Below, piece after piece: positions 27,559-36,348 of a DNA stretch of 64,000 nt (the first letter of the stretch is position 1; every line of letters begins with the position of its first letter). This stretch comes from Devosia sp. Root635 (GTDB taxonomy: Bacteria; Pseudomonadota; Alphaproteobacteria; Rhizobiales; Devosiaceae): NCBI RefSeq assembly GCF_001427605.1, contig NZ_LMGZ01000018.1, positions 248,001-312,000 on the forward strand, given 5' to 3'. Position numbers and translations under genes: made by a program. The notes beneath the pieces were generated by a model. The model saw only the letters and a program-made list of their open reading frames with translations. It was not told where the DNA came from and searched no databases.

Positions 27559-27616
27559 TCGTCGTGACAGGACAGCACCGCCGGATGGCGGGGCAGCCCA
27601 GCGGGGGAGACGCACC

Positions 27617-28936
27617 TTGGCAGAACAACACGCCATTCCAACCAATATCCATCCGAGCCGGTTCGTGCAGAATCCGCTGCAGCGCTTCCTGATGGCAACC
27701 GAACTCGATACGCGCCTGCTGGGCATGATCGGGGCTCTGGCGATCATCTGGATCGGTTTCAACATCTTCTCGGGCGGCCTGTTCCTGACGCCCCGCAACC
27801 TGTGGAACCTGTCTGTGCAGACGGCCTCGGTGGCGGTCATGGTCACCGGGATGGTGCTGATCATCGTCACCCGCAATATCGACCTGTCGGTCGGCTCGAT
27901 CCTGGGCGTTCTCGGCATGGTGATGGGCGTGATGCAGACCAGTATCCTGCCCAGCCAGCTCGGCCTGGGCCTCGGGCATCCGATGATCTGGGTGTTGTCG
28001 CTGGCGGCGGGCCTGGTGGTGGGTGTCGGTATCGGGGCGCTGCAAGGCGCCATCATCGCCTATCTGCGGGTGCCGGCCTTCATCGTCACGCTGGGTGGCT
28101 ACCTTGTGTGGCGCGGCGCGGCCTGGTGGGTCACGATGGGCCGTACCGTGGCGCCGATGGATCCGACCTTCCAGCTCATGGGCGGTGGCCCGGATGGTTC
28201 GGTCGGGGCGCTGTGGAGCTGGATTGTCGCCGTTATCGCATGTGCCGCCATTCTCATTGGCCTCTACTGGGGTCGGCGGCAGCGCCTGCGCTTCAACTTC
28301 CCGCTGCGGCCGATCTGGGCCGAGGCCGCGCTGGCCGTCATCGGATGCGGGCTGGTCATTGGCGCGGTCCTCGTGGCCAATGCCTATCCCTGGCCGGTGC
28401 GCATTGCCGAAAGATATGCCGAGGCCAACGGCATTGCGGTGCCCGAAACCGGCTTATTCATTTCTCATGGCATCGCCATTCCGGTGCTGATCGCCCTCGG
28501 CGTCGGCGTCGTGATGACCTTCATCGCCACCCGCACCCGGTTCGGCCGCTATGTGTTCGCCATGGGCGGCAATCCCGAGGCGGCGGAGCTGGCCGGCATC
28601 AATACGCGCTGGGTCACGGTCAAGATATTCATGCTGATGGGGGCGCTTTGCGCCATCGCGGCAGCTATCTCGTCGGCCCGTCTCAACGCGGCGACCAATG
28701 CGCTGGGCACGCTGGACGAACTCTATGTCATCGCCGCGGCGGTGATCGGCGGCACGTCACTGGCCGGGGGCGTCGGCACGATTGCCGGGGCGCTGCTGGG
28801 TGCGCTGGTCATGCAGTCACTGCAATCGGGCATGGTGCTGATGGGGCTCGACAGCCCGCTGCAATCCATCGTCGTCGGTGCGGTCCTCGTCTTCGCGGTG
28901 TGGCTCGACACGCTCTACCGCCGCAATAAACACTAG
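27617..28936 (+). CDS. xylH: D-xylose ABC transporter permease
   Basis: The product is 439 residues with about 10-12 membrane spans, the size of XylH-type permeases, which are longer than ribose permeases. The start is a TTG with a strong GGGGGAGA six bases upstream. Family motifs are visible: VTRNIDLSVGSILG (cytoplasmic loop), AYLRVPAFIVTLGGYL and, near the C-terminus, GGTSLAGGVGTIAGALLGAL. It forms the membrane channel for the xylF/xylG transporter. The ATPase gene follows after 12 bases. Confidence 0.92.
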   Translation: MAEQHAIPTNIHPSRFVQNPLQRFLMATELDTRLLGMIGALAIIWIGFNIFSGGLFLTPRNLWNLSVQTASVAVMVTGMVLIIVTRNIDLSVGSILGVLGMVMGVMQTSILPSQLGLGLGHPMIWVLSLAAGLVVGVGIGALQGAIIAYLRVPAFIVTLGGYLVWRGAAWWVTMGRTVAPMDPTFQLMGGGPDGSVGALWSWIVAVIACAAILIGLYWGRRQRLRFNFPLRPIWAEAALAVIGCGLVIGAVLVANAYPWPVRIAERYAEANGIAVPETGLFISHGIAIPVLIALGVGVVMTFIATRTRFGRYVFAMGGNPEAAELAGINTRWVTVKIFMLMGALCAIAAAISSARLNAATNALGTLDELYVIAAAVIGGTSLAGGVGTIAGALLGALVMQSLQSGMVLMGLDSPLQSIVVGAVLVFAVWLDTLYRRNKH

Positions 28937-28948
28937 GGAGTCCTTGCC

Positions 28949-29737
28949 ATGCTGGACGCCAGAACACCTCTCGTCGAGATGAACGACATTTCCATTGCCT
29001 TCGGCGGCATCCGGGCCGTGGACCGTGCCTCGATCGACCTGTTCCCGGGTGAAGTCGTGGGCCTGCTCGGGCATAACGGCGCCGGCAAGTCGACGCTGAT
29101 CAAGATCCTCTCGGGCGCCTACAGACGCGATGCCGGCTCGATCCGCATCAATGGCGAGGATGCCACGATCAACAATCCACGCGATGCCAAGGCCTATGGC
29201 ATCGAGACCATCTACCAGCAGCTTGCCGTGGCCGACAATGTCGATGCCGCCGCCAACCTGTTCCTGGGGCGTGAGATCACCACGCCGATCGGTACGCTCG
29301 ATGATGCGGCGATGGAATCCAAGGCCCGCGAAGTGATGGGGCGGCTCAACCCAAATTTCCGCCGCTTCAAGGAGCCGGTGAAGGCGCTTTCTGGCGGCCA
29401 GCGCCAGTCCGTGGCCATTGCCCGCGCCATCCTGTTCAACGCCCGCATCCTGATCATGGACGAGCCCACCGCGGCGCTCGGGCCGCAGGAAACGGCGCAG
29501 GTGGGCGATCTCATCAAGCAGCTCAAATCCGACGGTATCGGCATTTTCCTCATCAGCCACGATATCCACGACGTCTTCGACCTGGCGGATCGGGTGGTGG
29601 TGATGAAGAACGGCCAGGTGGTGGGCAGCGCCCGCACCGGGGATGTGACCAAGGACGAAGTGCTGGGCATGATCATCCTGGGCAAGGTGCCGCCGGGTGC
29701 GACGCCGGGGCCGGGCGCGCAGAACGGGCTGGTTTGA
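28949..29737 (+). CDS. xylG: D-xylose ABC transporter ATP-binding protein (single ABC domain)
   Basis: The product is 262 residues with one nucleotide-binding domain: Walker [10 protein letters not shown] (41-49), Q-loop IYQQ (88-91), signature LSGGQ (147-151), and Walker B with DEPTAAL (171-177). Enteric XylG has two ABC domains in about 510 residues; the short form found here is common in alphaproteobacteria with this gene order, so I do not treat it as truncated. It powers sugar uptake. No xylose isomerase or xylulokinase gene is in the window. Confidence 0.88.
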   Translation: MLDARTPLVEMNDISIAFGGIRAVDRASIDLFPGEVVGLLGHNGAGKSTLIKILSGAYRRDAGSIRINGEDATINNPRDAKAYGIETIYQQLAVADNVDAAANLFLGREITTPIGTLDDAAMESKAREVMGRLNPNFRRFKEPVKALSGGQRQSVAIARAILFNARILIMDEPTAALGPQETAQVGDLIKQLKSDGIGIFLISHDIHDVFDLADRVVVMKNGQVVGSARTGDVTKDEVLGMIILGKVPPGATPGPGAQNGLV

Positions 29738-29788
29738 CGCTATCGGGCCGGCGGCGCACACTACGCTGTCGTCTCCTGGTAGTCTCAA

Positions 29789-30469
29789 ATGCCCAAGAAC
29801 CGCTTCTCCGTGTTGTTGCGCCGCATGTCACACAGGCACAGGCTGTTCTATCAGGCGTGTGGCGTGGGGCTCGCGGCCTTTTTGCTGACGATCTGGCTGG
29901 TGCCGGCCTATGCGGTCGGCATTTCCGGCAATGCGTTTTTCCTGTGTTACCTTGGCATGGTGGCGAGGAAGCTGCCGAAGCTGACGCCGGAATTTCTCAC
30001 CAGGCATGCGCGTGAAGAAGATGCCCCGGTCGGCGGCATTTTCTTCATTGCCGTGGGTGTGGTGGTGGTTTGCGTGGTTTCCCTGTTCCTCGCCCTCAAT
30101 GGCGGTGACTATCCCGATATCGGCGAGGTGGTGATCTCGGTGGCCTCTGTGCTGCTGGGATGGTTTGCCTTCCACACCATGGCAGCGCTGCATTACGCCT
30201 ACGAATATTACGAGGCGCCCGAAGAGGCGGCTGGCGATACCGAGGTTGCCGGAGGCCTGAGCTTTCCCGGCGACGAAGAGCCTGATGGCGTGGCGTTCCT
30301 CTATTTTTCCTATGTGCTGGGCGCGGCCGTTGCGACCTCCGATATCAAGGTGACGTCGAACAGCATGCGGCGGCGCGTCATTGCCCACAGCACGTTTGCC
30401 TTCTTCTTCAATACTGTGATCCTGGCAGCCACGGTGAATGTGGCGCTGACGCTGGGCGGAGGACAGTAG
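29789..30469 (+). CDS. DUF1345 integral membrane protein
   Basis: The product is 226 residues with four or five hydrophobic spans (about 25-45, 48-66, 82-103, 112-132, 200-222). [15 protein letters not shown] followed by an acidic stretch, and [19 protein letters not shown], match the DUF1345 family, whose function is unknown. It stands alone 52 bases after xylG and could be on the same transcript by read-through, but nothing links it to sugar uptake. Confidence 0.8.
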   Translation: MPKNRFSVLLRRMSHRHRLFYQACGVGLAAFLLTIWLVPAYAVGISGNAFFLCYLGMVARKLPKLTPEFLTRHAREEDAPVGGIFFIAVGVVVVCVVSLFLALNGGDYPDIGEVVISVASVLLGWFAFHTMAALHYAYEYYEAPEEAAGDTEVAGGLSFPGDEEPDGVAFLYFSYVLGAAVATSDIKVTSNSMRRRVIAHSTFAFFFNTVILAATVNVALTLGGGQ

Positions 30470-30531
30470 GGCTCGGTTGCCCGCAAGGCAGGCCTGTGCC
30501 AAGTCATGGGGAACCGAACAGGAGAATCCCC

Positions 30532-31659
30532 ATGAAGACCCGCGCCGCCGTTGCCTTCCAATCCGGCAAGCCGCTCGAAATCGTGGAGGTCGACCTCGAT
30601 GGCCCCAAGGCCGGCGAGGTGATGATCGAGATCAAGGCGACGGGTATCTGCCACACCGATGACTTCACCTTGTCGGGCGCCGATCCCGAGGGGCTGTTCC
30701 CGGCCATTCTGGGACATGAAGGCGCCGGGGTGGTGGTGGATGTGGGGCCGGGCGTGACCAGCGTCAAGAAAGGCGATCATGTCATCCCGCTCTACACGCC
30801 GGAATGCCGCGAATGCTATTCCTGCCGCTCGGGCAAGACCAATCTCTGCACCGCCATCCGCGCGACGCAGGGGCAGGGTCTGATGCCGGACGGCACTTCG
30901 CGTTTTTCGTTCGAGGGTAAGCCGATCCATCACTATATGGGCTGCTCCACCTTCTCGAACTTCACCGTGCTGCCCGAGATTGCCGTGGCGAAAATCGATG
31001 CCTCGGCGGCCTTCGACAAGGTCTGCTATGTCGGCTGCGGCGTCACCACCGGCATCGGCGCGGTGATCAACACCGCCAAGGTGGAGATCGGCGCTACGGC
31101 AGTGGTGTTCGGGCTGGGTGGCATCGGGCTCAATGTGATCCAGGGCCTGCGGCTGGCCGGCGCCGACTTGATCATCGGCGTCGACATCAACAATGACAAG
31201 AAGGCCTGGGGCGAGCGGTTCGGGATGACGCATTTCGTCAATCCGAAGGAAATCGGGGAGGACGTGGTGCCCTACCTGGTCAATCTGACCAAAAGGCGCG
31301 GCGACCTGATCGGCGGGGCCGACTATACCTTCGACTGCACCGGTAACACCGCGGTTATGCGTCAAGCGCTGGAATGTAGCCATCGCGGCTGGGGCAAGTC
31401 GGTGGTGATCGGGGTAGCAGGCGCCGGCAAGGAAATCTCCACCCGGCCGTTCCAGCTTGTCACCGGCCGGACCTGGATGGGCACCGCCTTCGGCGGCGCC
31501 AAGGGCCGTACCGACGTGCCCAAGATCGTCGACTGGTACCTCGACGGCAAGATCGAGATCGACCCGATGATCACCCATACGCTGCGGCTCGAAGACATCA
31601 ACAAGGGCTTTGAGATGATGCATTCCGGCGAGAGCATCAGAAGCGTGGTGGTGTACTGA
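30532..31659 (+). CDS. frmA: S-(hydroxymethyl)glutathione dehydrogenase (class III alcohol dehydrogenase)
   Basis: It oxidises the glutathione adduct of formaldehyde with NAD, a main route of formaldehyde detoxification in the cytoplasm. The 375-residue product has the zinc-dependent medium-chain fold. Catalytic zinc ligands include Cys40 (GICHTDDF) and His62-Glu63 (GHEGAG). Structural zinc cysteines are Cys92, 95, 98 and 106. The NAD motif GLGGIG lies near 197. The start has GGAG upstream at 30521-30524. An S-formylglutathione hydrolase gene, often a neighbour, is not present. The promoter of the next transcription unit begins at the base after its stop codon. Confidence 0.95.
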   Translation: MKTRAAVAFQSGKPLEIVEVDLDGPKAGEVMIEIKATGICHTDDFTLSGADPEGLFPAILGHEGAGVVVDVGPGVTSVKKGDHVIPLYTPECRECYSCRSGKTNLCTAIRATQGQGLMPDGTSRFSFEGKPIHHYMGCSTFSNFTVLPEIAVAKIDASAAFDKVCYVGCGVTTGIGAVINTAKVEIGATAVVFGLGGIGLNVIQGLRLAGADLIIGVDINNDKKAWGERFGMTHFVNPKEIGEDVVPYLVNLTKRRGDLIGGADYTFDCTGNTAVMRQALECSHRGWGKSVVIGVAGAGKEISTRPFQLVTGRTWMGTAFGGAKGRTDVPKIVDWYLDGKIEIDPMITHTLRLEDINKGFEMMHSGESIRSVVVY

Positions 31660-31696
31660 TTGACATTTTGCGACATGCGGCGTAATTATTGCGACA
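31660..31696 (+). promoter_or_regulatory. Promoter with direct-repeat operator of the Xre/RES toxin-antitoxin operon
   Basis: TTGACA (31660-31665) and TAATTA (31683-31688) are separated by exactly 17 bases, the best sigma70-like promoter in the window. Two copies of TTGCGACA (31668-31675 and 31689-31696) start 21 bases apart, two helical turns, one between the boxes and one just after the -10. Such spacing suits a dimeric antitoxin repressor acting on its own promoter. Confidence 0.7.
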
Positions 31697-31712
31697 CATG
31701 ACGGAGGTTGTT

Positions 31713-32192
31713 ATGCACGGTCTGGCCGAAGCTGCCCAAATGCCCTTTGTGAATGAGCCGGCGCGGGCCTCCAGCCTGCTGGGCGGCAAGCGGCTGCTCA
31801 AGCAAGTGGTGCATGACGGACTCGATGCCCATCAGCTTATCGCGGCCGGGCTACCCGGTGAGGCGTTGCGCTATCTCGAGGGGCAGTTGACCGTGCTCGA
31901 TGCCATGGCCTTTGAAAAGGCAATCGGCATGAGCCTGCGCACGTTGCAGCGCCGCCGTGCCGATCCGGGCCAGCCGCTCAGCGTCGAGCAGAGCGGGCGG
32001 GTGTGGAAATTTGCTGAAATACTGGCCAAGGCCAGCGAGGTCATGGGCAGCCAGCGCGATGCCGAGGAATGGCTGAATGAGCCGGCAATCGGGCTCAATG
32101 GCCACAAGCCCCTCGACCTGCTGACCACGTCGGCGGGTGCGGAACTGGTCGAGACCTTTCTCGGCCGGATCGAATATGGGGTTTATGTGTGA
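31713..32192 (+). CDS. Antitoxin of the Xre/MbcA/ParS family
   Basis: The product is 159 residues. I chose the ATG at 31713 because ACGGAGG ends five bases before it; an ATG 15 bases earlier lies in front of that site. The N-terminal half is an Xre-like helix-turn-helix region (about 55-95, including MSLRTLQRRR). The C-terminal half (about 100-159) matches the DUF2384 antitoxin domain, with EVMGSQRDAEEWLNEPAIGL and GHKPLDLLTT. These proteins cap the active site of RES toxins and repress their own operon. Its stop overlaps the toxin start (GTGA), ensuring coupled translation. Confidence 0.9.
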   Translation: MHGLAEAAQMPFVNEPARASSLLGGKRLLKQVVHDGLDAHQLIAAGLPGEALRYLEGQLTVLDAMAFEKAIGMSLRTLQRRRADPGQPLSVEQSGRVWKFAEILAKASEVMGSQRDAEEWLNEPAIGLNGHKPLDLLTTSAGAELVETFLGRIEYGVYV

Positions 32193-32698
32193 CGGCACCG
32201 CTGCCCGGGGCCCTCGGCGGAACCGAGCTGGTTGGCTGGCGCCTGGACGCCAGCCAATTTGCCGCGACCTGGGATAGCGGGGAGGGCGCCTACAGGTTTG
32301 GCGGGCGGTGGAGCAGCGCCGGCGTTCGCGCGGTCTATTGTGCGCTCGACGCCTCAACGACAATCCTGGAAGTCGCCGTGCATCGCGGCTTCAAGCGAAT
32401 GGACACGATCCCCCATATCCTGACATCGCTGCATATTACCGACCCTGACGATGTGCATGTCGTCGCGGCATCGGCCCTGCCCAATCCGAACTGGTTGCGC
32501 TCGGGCCTGCCGAGTGCGGGGCAGCAGGCGTTTGGCGATGCGCTGTTGCGCGCGCATAAATTCGTGCTGGTGCCCAGCGTCGTGTCGCCCAATAGCTGGA
32601 ACTTGGTCTTCGTCGCCGCCGTGGCCGCCGGTCGCTATGCCTTGCGGTCCCAGGAAGGCTTTGCGCTGGATACCAGGCTGCATCCGCCGGCCAAATAA
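32189..32698 (+). CDS. RES-domain toxin (NAD-degrading family)
   Basis: RES toxins such as MbcT degrade NAD and stop growth unless bound by their Xre-type antitoxin. The product is 169 residues, the normal size. The name-giving residues are visible: Arg in GWRLDA (17-22) or YRFGGRW (35-41), Glu61 in TILEVAVH, and Ser130 in LVPSVVSPNSWN. The start is a GTG within the antitoxin stop. The pair is complete and looks active. It is a chromosomal toxin-antitoxin module; nothing nearby indicates a mobile element. Confidence 0.9.
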   Translation: MTAPLPGALGGTELVGWRLDASQFAATWDSGEGAYRFGGRWSSAGVRAVYCALDASTTILEVAVHRGFKRMDTIPHILTSLHITDPDDVHVVAASALPNPNWLRSGLPSAGQQAFGDALLRAHKFVLVPSVVSPNSWNLVFVAAVAAGRYALRSQEGFALDTRLHPPAK

Positions 32699-32702
32699 GC
32701 CT

Positions 32703-33059
32703 CTATTCCAGCCACACAGTTTCAAAAGCCCCGGCCTCGTGAATGTCGATCTGCTCCAATGGTTCGGGCCCCAGGTTTTCGAATTTATGCGGCACGTTGG
32801 CTGGGCAGACGACGATCTGGCCGGCCGACGCTTCGATTGTCTCGTTCCCGACGGTGAACCGTACGTTGCCGTTGCGGATGATGAAGGTTTCGGGGTAGGG
32901 GTGTTGATGCAGGCGCGGCCCTCCGCCGATCTTTTCGGTGAAGACGAAGATCACGCTGATGCCGGCGCCATGGGCGCCGCCCTCGAACTCTCCCCGCCAG
33001 TTGCCGATGCCCGCCGTGGCATCCGCCCACGCGGCCTTGTCGATCACCTTTCCCCGCAT
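32703..33059 (-). CDS. Small cupin-domain protein
   Basis: The product is 118 residues, one cupin barrel. Metal-binding motif 1 is read as GPRLHQHPYPETFIIRNG, with two His and the Glu in usual spacing, and motif 2 includes the later VPHKFEN His. The fold serves many sugar isomerases, oxygenases and binding proteins, so no reaction can be assigned. It is convergent with the RES gene (4-base gap) and divergent from the small ATPase gene. Confidence 0.82.
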   Translation of the reverse strand: MRGKVIDKAAWADATAGIGNWRGEFEGGAHGAGISVIFVFTEKIGGGPRLHQHPYPETFIIRNGNVRFTVGNETIEASAGQIVVCPANVPHKFENLGPEPLEQIDIHEAGAFETVWLE

Positions 33060-33095
33060 CGCTTTTTCTCCTTCGTCATGTCACGAGGACGCATC

Positions 33096-33647
33096 ATGAC
33101 TCATCACGCCGACAATCTCTTCATCGTCACTGGCGCGCCCGGCGCGGGCAAGACCACTTTGCTCGCGGCCGCCTCGGCCGATGGCCTGCGCGTCGGGCAG
33201 GAAGCAGCGCGTGCCATCATCCAGTCCCAGGCGGCCATTGATGGCCCCGCCGTGCAATGGCGCGACCCGGCCATGTTCGCCGAGCTCATGCTGGATCGGG
33301 ACATTCAGAGTTGGCAGGCCCTGCGGGACAGTGCCGGATCGGTGCTGTGCGACCGCGGTATCCCCGATCTCGTTGCCTATGCCCAAATGCTCAAGCTGAA
33401 TGATGGTGCGCATTTTGGTCGCGCTGCCGCGCTCTACCGCTATAATCCGACAGTATTCTTCGCGCCGCCCTGGCGCGAGATATTCGCCACCGATGCGGAA
33501 CGCATCGAAGGCTGGGAGCATGCCCAGCGTATCTATGGGCCAATGCGTGACGTCTATACCGAACTGGGCTATCGCGTGGTGGAGCTGCCTAAGGCGCCGG
33601 TTGCCGAGCGGCTGGCTTTCGTGAAAGGCGTCATCGCTCATGCCTGA
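33096..33647 (+). CDS. Small AAA-type ATPase / nucleotide kinase-like protein
   Basis: The product is 183 residues. The Walker A loop is GAPGAGKTT (13-21), and the later segment LCDRGIPDLVAYA resembles the Walker B region of predicted ATPases of this size (AAA_28-type). I placed the start at the ATG with CGAGGA seven bases upstream; a much longer frame running back over the cupin and RES genes is a shadow. It overlaps the YaiI gene by eight bases. The substrate is unknown. Confidence 0.75.
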   Translation: MTHHADNLFIVTGAPGAGKTTLLAAASADGLRVGQEAARAIIQSQAAIDGPAVQWRDPAMFAELMLDRDIQSWQALRDSAGSVLCDRGIPDLVAYAQMLKLNDGAHFGRAAALYRYNPTVFFAPPWREIFATDAERIEGWEHAQRIYGPMRDVYTELGYRVVELPKAPVAERLAFVKGVIAHA

Positions 33648-34104
33648 ACCGACCATTTTCGTCGATGCCGACGCCTGTCCGGTCAAGGACGAGGCCATGC
33701 GCGTGGCCGAGCGGCTGGGGCTGGTGGTTACGCTGGTCAGCAATGGCGGGGTGCGGCCGTCGCGCGATCCGATGATCCGCGTCGTGGTCGTGCCGGCCGG
33801 CGCCGACGCAGCCGATGACTGGATCGTCGATGCCGCGCAGCCCAACGACATCGTGCTCACCGCCGATATTCCGCTGGCCAGCCGGGCCATCGACAAGGGC
33901 TGCCACGTGCTGGGCTTTACCGGCAAGCCGTTCACCCCGGCCTCCATCGGCATGGCGCTGGCCATGCGCGATCTCAAGCAGCATCTGCGCGAGACGGGGG
34001 AAAGCAAGGGCTATAATACCGGCTTCCGCCCGGCCGACCGGTCGGCGTTTCTCAGCGCGCTCGATACGCTGGGACGCAAGGCTAAATCATTGGCAGGTAA
34101 GTAG
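33640..34104 (+). CDS. YaiI/YqxD family protein (UPF0178, DUF188)
   Basis: The product is 154 residues. The N-terminal FVDADACPVKDEAMRVAERL, with its acidic pair, is the hallmark of this PIN-like family, and ADIPLASRAIDKG and KPFTPASIGMALAMR are further family segments. The function is unsettled; a nuclease-like fold has been suggested for the family. It starts inside the end of the small ATPase gene, so the two are probably co-expressed. Confidence 0.9.
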   Translation: MPEPTIFVDADACPVKDEAMRVAERLGLVVTLVSNGGVRPSRDPMIRVVVVPAGADAADDWIVDAAQPNDIVLTADIPLASRAIDKGCHVLGFTGKPFTPASIGMALAMRDLKQHLRETGESKGYNTGFRPADRSAFLSALDTLGRKAKSLAGK

Positions 34105-34182
34105 TTCTTAAGATTTCGCGAGGGGAATGTTAACCATAATCGCGAAAAGTGAGCTCAGTTTTGATCGTGCTGAGTTCAGGCC

Positions 34183-35064
34183 GTGTCGCTTTCGCGTTTT
34201 GTTATGGGTCTTGTGGTTGCGGGCTTGGCGCTTGGGGGCTGTGCCAAGCCGCCCAATCCGCACGTCATATCGGCGCGGGCCGGGAACAATGCAGCGCTGA
34301 TTACCAACAGCATCCTGCCGGCCTCACAGCCCATCACGCAACAGCCGATGCCCGAGCGCATCTTTGCCAGCGGCAATCTCGGCGGGCGCACGCTTGCCGT
34401 GGCGTCCACCGCCGACATCATCCTGCGTCCCGGCGAGGTCATCCTGACATTCGATGATGGTCCGCGGCCAGGCAAGACCACCGAAATCCTCGCCACACTG
34501 AACGATTTTGGCGTCAAGGCGACATTCCTGATGCTGGGTTCGGCGGCGCAGGCCCATCCGGGGCTGGCGCAGCAGGTGGCGGCCAGCGGGCATACGGTAG
34601 GCAGCCATACCTTCGATCATGTCGATCTGGGCAAGCTCAGCCGGCAGGCCGCGCTGGACGAGATCGCCAAGGGCGAGCGGGCGGTGCAACTGGCTTTGGC
34701 CGGAGGCGGGCAGGATCTGTCGCCGTTCTTCCGCTTTCCCTACCTGTCGCAAACGGGATTCCTGCGCACCAACCTGATGCAGGGCAGCATGGTGATCCTC
34801 GACGTCGATATCGACAGCAAGGACTATTACAAGGACACGCCCGAAGTGGTCGCCGCCCGCACGATGGAGCGGCTTGAGGCGCGCGGCAGCGGGATCATCC
34901 TGTTCCACGACATTCACCAGCGCACAGTCGAGACGCTGCCATTGTTCCTGGCGCAGCTCGAGGAACGCGGTTATTCGGTGGTGCGGCTGGTGCCCAAGGA
35001 TAACAGCGTCTTCGGTCGCGACCTGATCACGGCCGATGCGCCGCTGCTGCGGGGAACGCTGTAG
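34183..35064 (+). CDS. Polysaccharide deacetylase-family lipoprotein
   Basis: The product is 293 residues. A lipoprotein signal ends in the lipobox LALGGC, so Cys20 would be acylated. The NodB-type deacetylase domain (about 85-275) has motif 1 TFDDGP (89-94), motif 2 SHTFDH (141-146, metal-binding His142 and His146), and the FFRFPY catalytic motif near 178-183. The later ILFHDIH supplies the last catalytic His. It likely removes acetyl groups from peptidoglycan or another polysaccharide at the envelope. The start is a GTG at 34183 without a strong ribosome binding site. Confidence 0.87.
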   Translation: MSLSRFVMGLVVAGLALGGCAKPPNPHVISARAGNNAALITNSILPASQPITQQPMPERIFASGNLGGRTLAVASTADIILRPGEVILTFDDGPRPGKTTEILATLNDFGVKATFLMLGSAAQAHPGLAQQVAASGHTVGSHTFDHVDLGKLSRQAALDEIAKGERAVQLALAGGGQDLSPFFRFPYLSQTGFLRTNLMQGSMVILDVDIDSKDYYKDTPEVVAARTMERLEARGSGIILFHDIHQRTVETLPLFLAQLEERGYSVVRLVPKDNSVFGRDLITADAPLLRGTL

Positions 35065-35080
35065 GAGCGAGCGGAAACCC

Positions 35081-35473
35081 TCAGCCTTCTTCGTCTTCCT
35101 CGACATCGGTCAGGTAGACCGAAATTTCGATATCGATGCCGTGGTCGGCAATGGCCGCGGCCACATGGGCGGGGAGGCGGGCGGACATGGCTTCGCCTTG
35201 CTCGGGATAGTCGAAGGCGAGGTCGAGCACCGCCTTGCCAATGCGACGGTCTTCCAGCATGGCCGAGATGGCCGGGCCGGAACGCTCCGCCAGTTCCAAA
35301 AGGGCCCGCACCGGATTGCTGGCAGGCACGTCGACCTGGGCGTAAAAGCTCGCCTCTGCGTCTTCCGGCTCGTAGCGGCTGGAGAGCTGCTTCAGCGCCG
35401 CGTCGAGCGTATATTGGTCGATGGTAACGCCGGAAAGGCGCAGGGCCATGGCGAAGGGGGCGAACTGGCTCAT
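35081..35473 (-). CDS. Small acidic protein, DUF4279-like
   Basis: The product is 130 residues with an acidic C-terminus (DVEEDEEG). A beta-alpha pattern with MALRLSGVTID at the start and DIEISVYLTD at the end resembles the DUF4279 group, but I am not certain. No signal peptide or membrane span is visible. Its start overlaps the stop of rlmB (ATGA), so it is translated after rlmB from one transcript. Function unknown. Confidence 0.6.
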   Translation of the reverse strand: MSQFAPFAMALRLSGVTIDQYTLDAALKQLSSRYEPEDAEASFYAQVDVPASNPVRALLELAERSGPAISAMLEDRRIGKAVLDLAFDYPEQGEAMSARLPAHVAAAIADHGIDIEISVYLTDVEEDEEG

Positions 35474-36225
35474 GGGGTCCGCCCGGCAGTGGCCGCGAAA
35501 AGCGCGATGGCGGCGGCGTTGGAGACGTTGAGCGATTTGATCGGGCCGGGCATGTCGAGCTTGACCATCTCGTCGCAGAGTTCGCGGGTGCGCTGGCGCA
35601 AGCCTTTGCCCTCGGCGCCCATGACGATGGCCAGCGGCTGATCGTCGGTACGGGGCTTGAGCCGATGTTCCGATTCAGAATCAAAGCCAAGCACTAACAT
35701 GCCGCGCTGCTTGAGTTTTTCCAGCGCGTCACCCAGGTTGCGAACCTCGATCATCGGCACCAGGTCGAGCGCGCCAGAGGCCGATTTGGCCATGACGCCG
35801 GTCTCGCGCGGCGAGTGGCGGGCGGTGGTGATGACCGCGTCGGCGCCAAAGGCGCAGGCGGTGCGCAGGATGGCGCCGACATTGTGCGGGTCGGTGATCT
35901 GGTCCAGGACCACGACGAGTTTGAGTGGCTTGATGTCGTCGAGGCCGAAGCGGCTCACCGGGTCGACTTCGAGTGCGGCGCCCTGGTGGACGGCGTCGTC
36001 GCCGAGCAGGCGGTCGAGCTCCCTGGGGGTGGTCTCCTTGACGGTGACCTTGCCGATCTCGCCGGTTTCCTTGAGCCGCATCAGGGCGTTAGGCGTGGCC
36101 AGCAGCACTTTCTTGATGCGGTTTTTATTGTCCAGCGCGGCGCGAACCGTGTGCAGGCCGTAAAGGTAGACCGGCCCGGAATCGGGATCGTATTTCGGCT
36201 TGGGCGGGAATTTGTTGAAGCTCAT
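35470..36225 (-). CDS. rlmB: 23S rRNA (guanosine-2'-O-)-methyltransferase (TrmH/SpoU family)
   Basis: The product is 251 residues. The N-terminal substrate-binding domain starts with YLYGLHTVRAAL (about 20-31). The SPOUT methyltransferase domain holds all three knot motifs: LDQITDPHNVGAILRTA, IVMGAEGKGL and IKSLNVSNAAAIAL. This matches RlmB, which methylates G2251 in the peptidyl transferase loop; other TrmH-family targets cannot be excluded. I start at the Met at 36225 because the long frame continuing upstream crosses the divergent LacI gene and is a shadow. Confidence 0.92.
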   Translation of the reverse strand: MSFNKFPPKPKYDPDSGPVYLYGLHTVRAALDNKNRIKKVLLATPNALMRLKETGEIGKVTVKETTPRELDRLLGDDAVHQGAALEVDPVSRFGLDDIKPLKLVVVLDQITDPHNVGAILRTACAFGADAVITTARHSPRETGVMAKSASGALDLVPMIEVRNLGDALEKLKQRGMLVLGFDSESEHRLKPRTDDQPLAIVMGAEGKGLRQRTRELCDEMVKLDMPGPIKSLNVSNAAAIALFAATAGRTP

Positions 36226-36273
36226 GGCGGAGGCGTAGCGCCTTTGCGGCGGTGGGGCAAGGTGGGATTGGTG

Positions 36274-36305
36274 TTGACAATTCGTGCTGGCGCGGTAACG
36301 TTCCC
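36274..36305 (+). promoter_or_regulatory. Promoter and operator-like palindrome upstream of the LacI regulator
   Basis: TTGACA (36274-36279) and TAACGT (36296-36301) are 16 bases apart. The -10 box lies within GGTAACGTTCCC (36294-36305), a near-palindrome centred on CG as in many LacI-family operators. A perfect version, GGGAACGTTCCC, is found at 37452-37463. A repressor bound here would block transcription directly. Confidence 0.55.
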
Positions 36306-36348
36306 ATGACGTACTGTCCGATAGAAGGCGGCGTCGCAGGGATGGGTC

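Noticed and set aside
28949-29737. Truncation of xylG because it has only one ABC domain
   Set aside because: All nucleotide-binding motifs are complete and the short form is common with this gene order, so it is regarded as full length.
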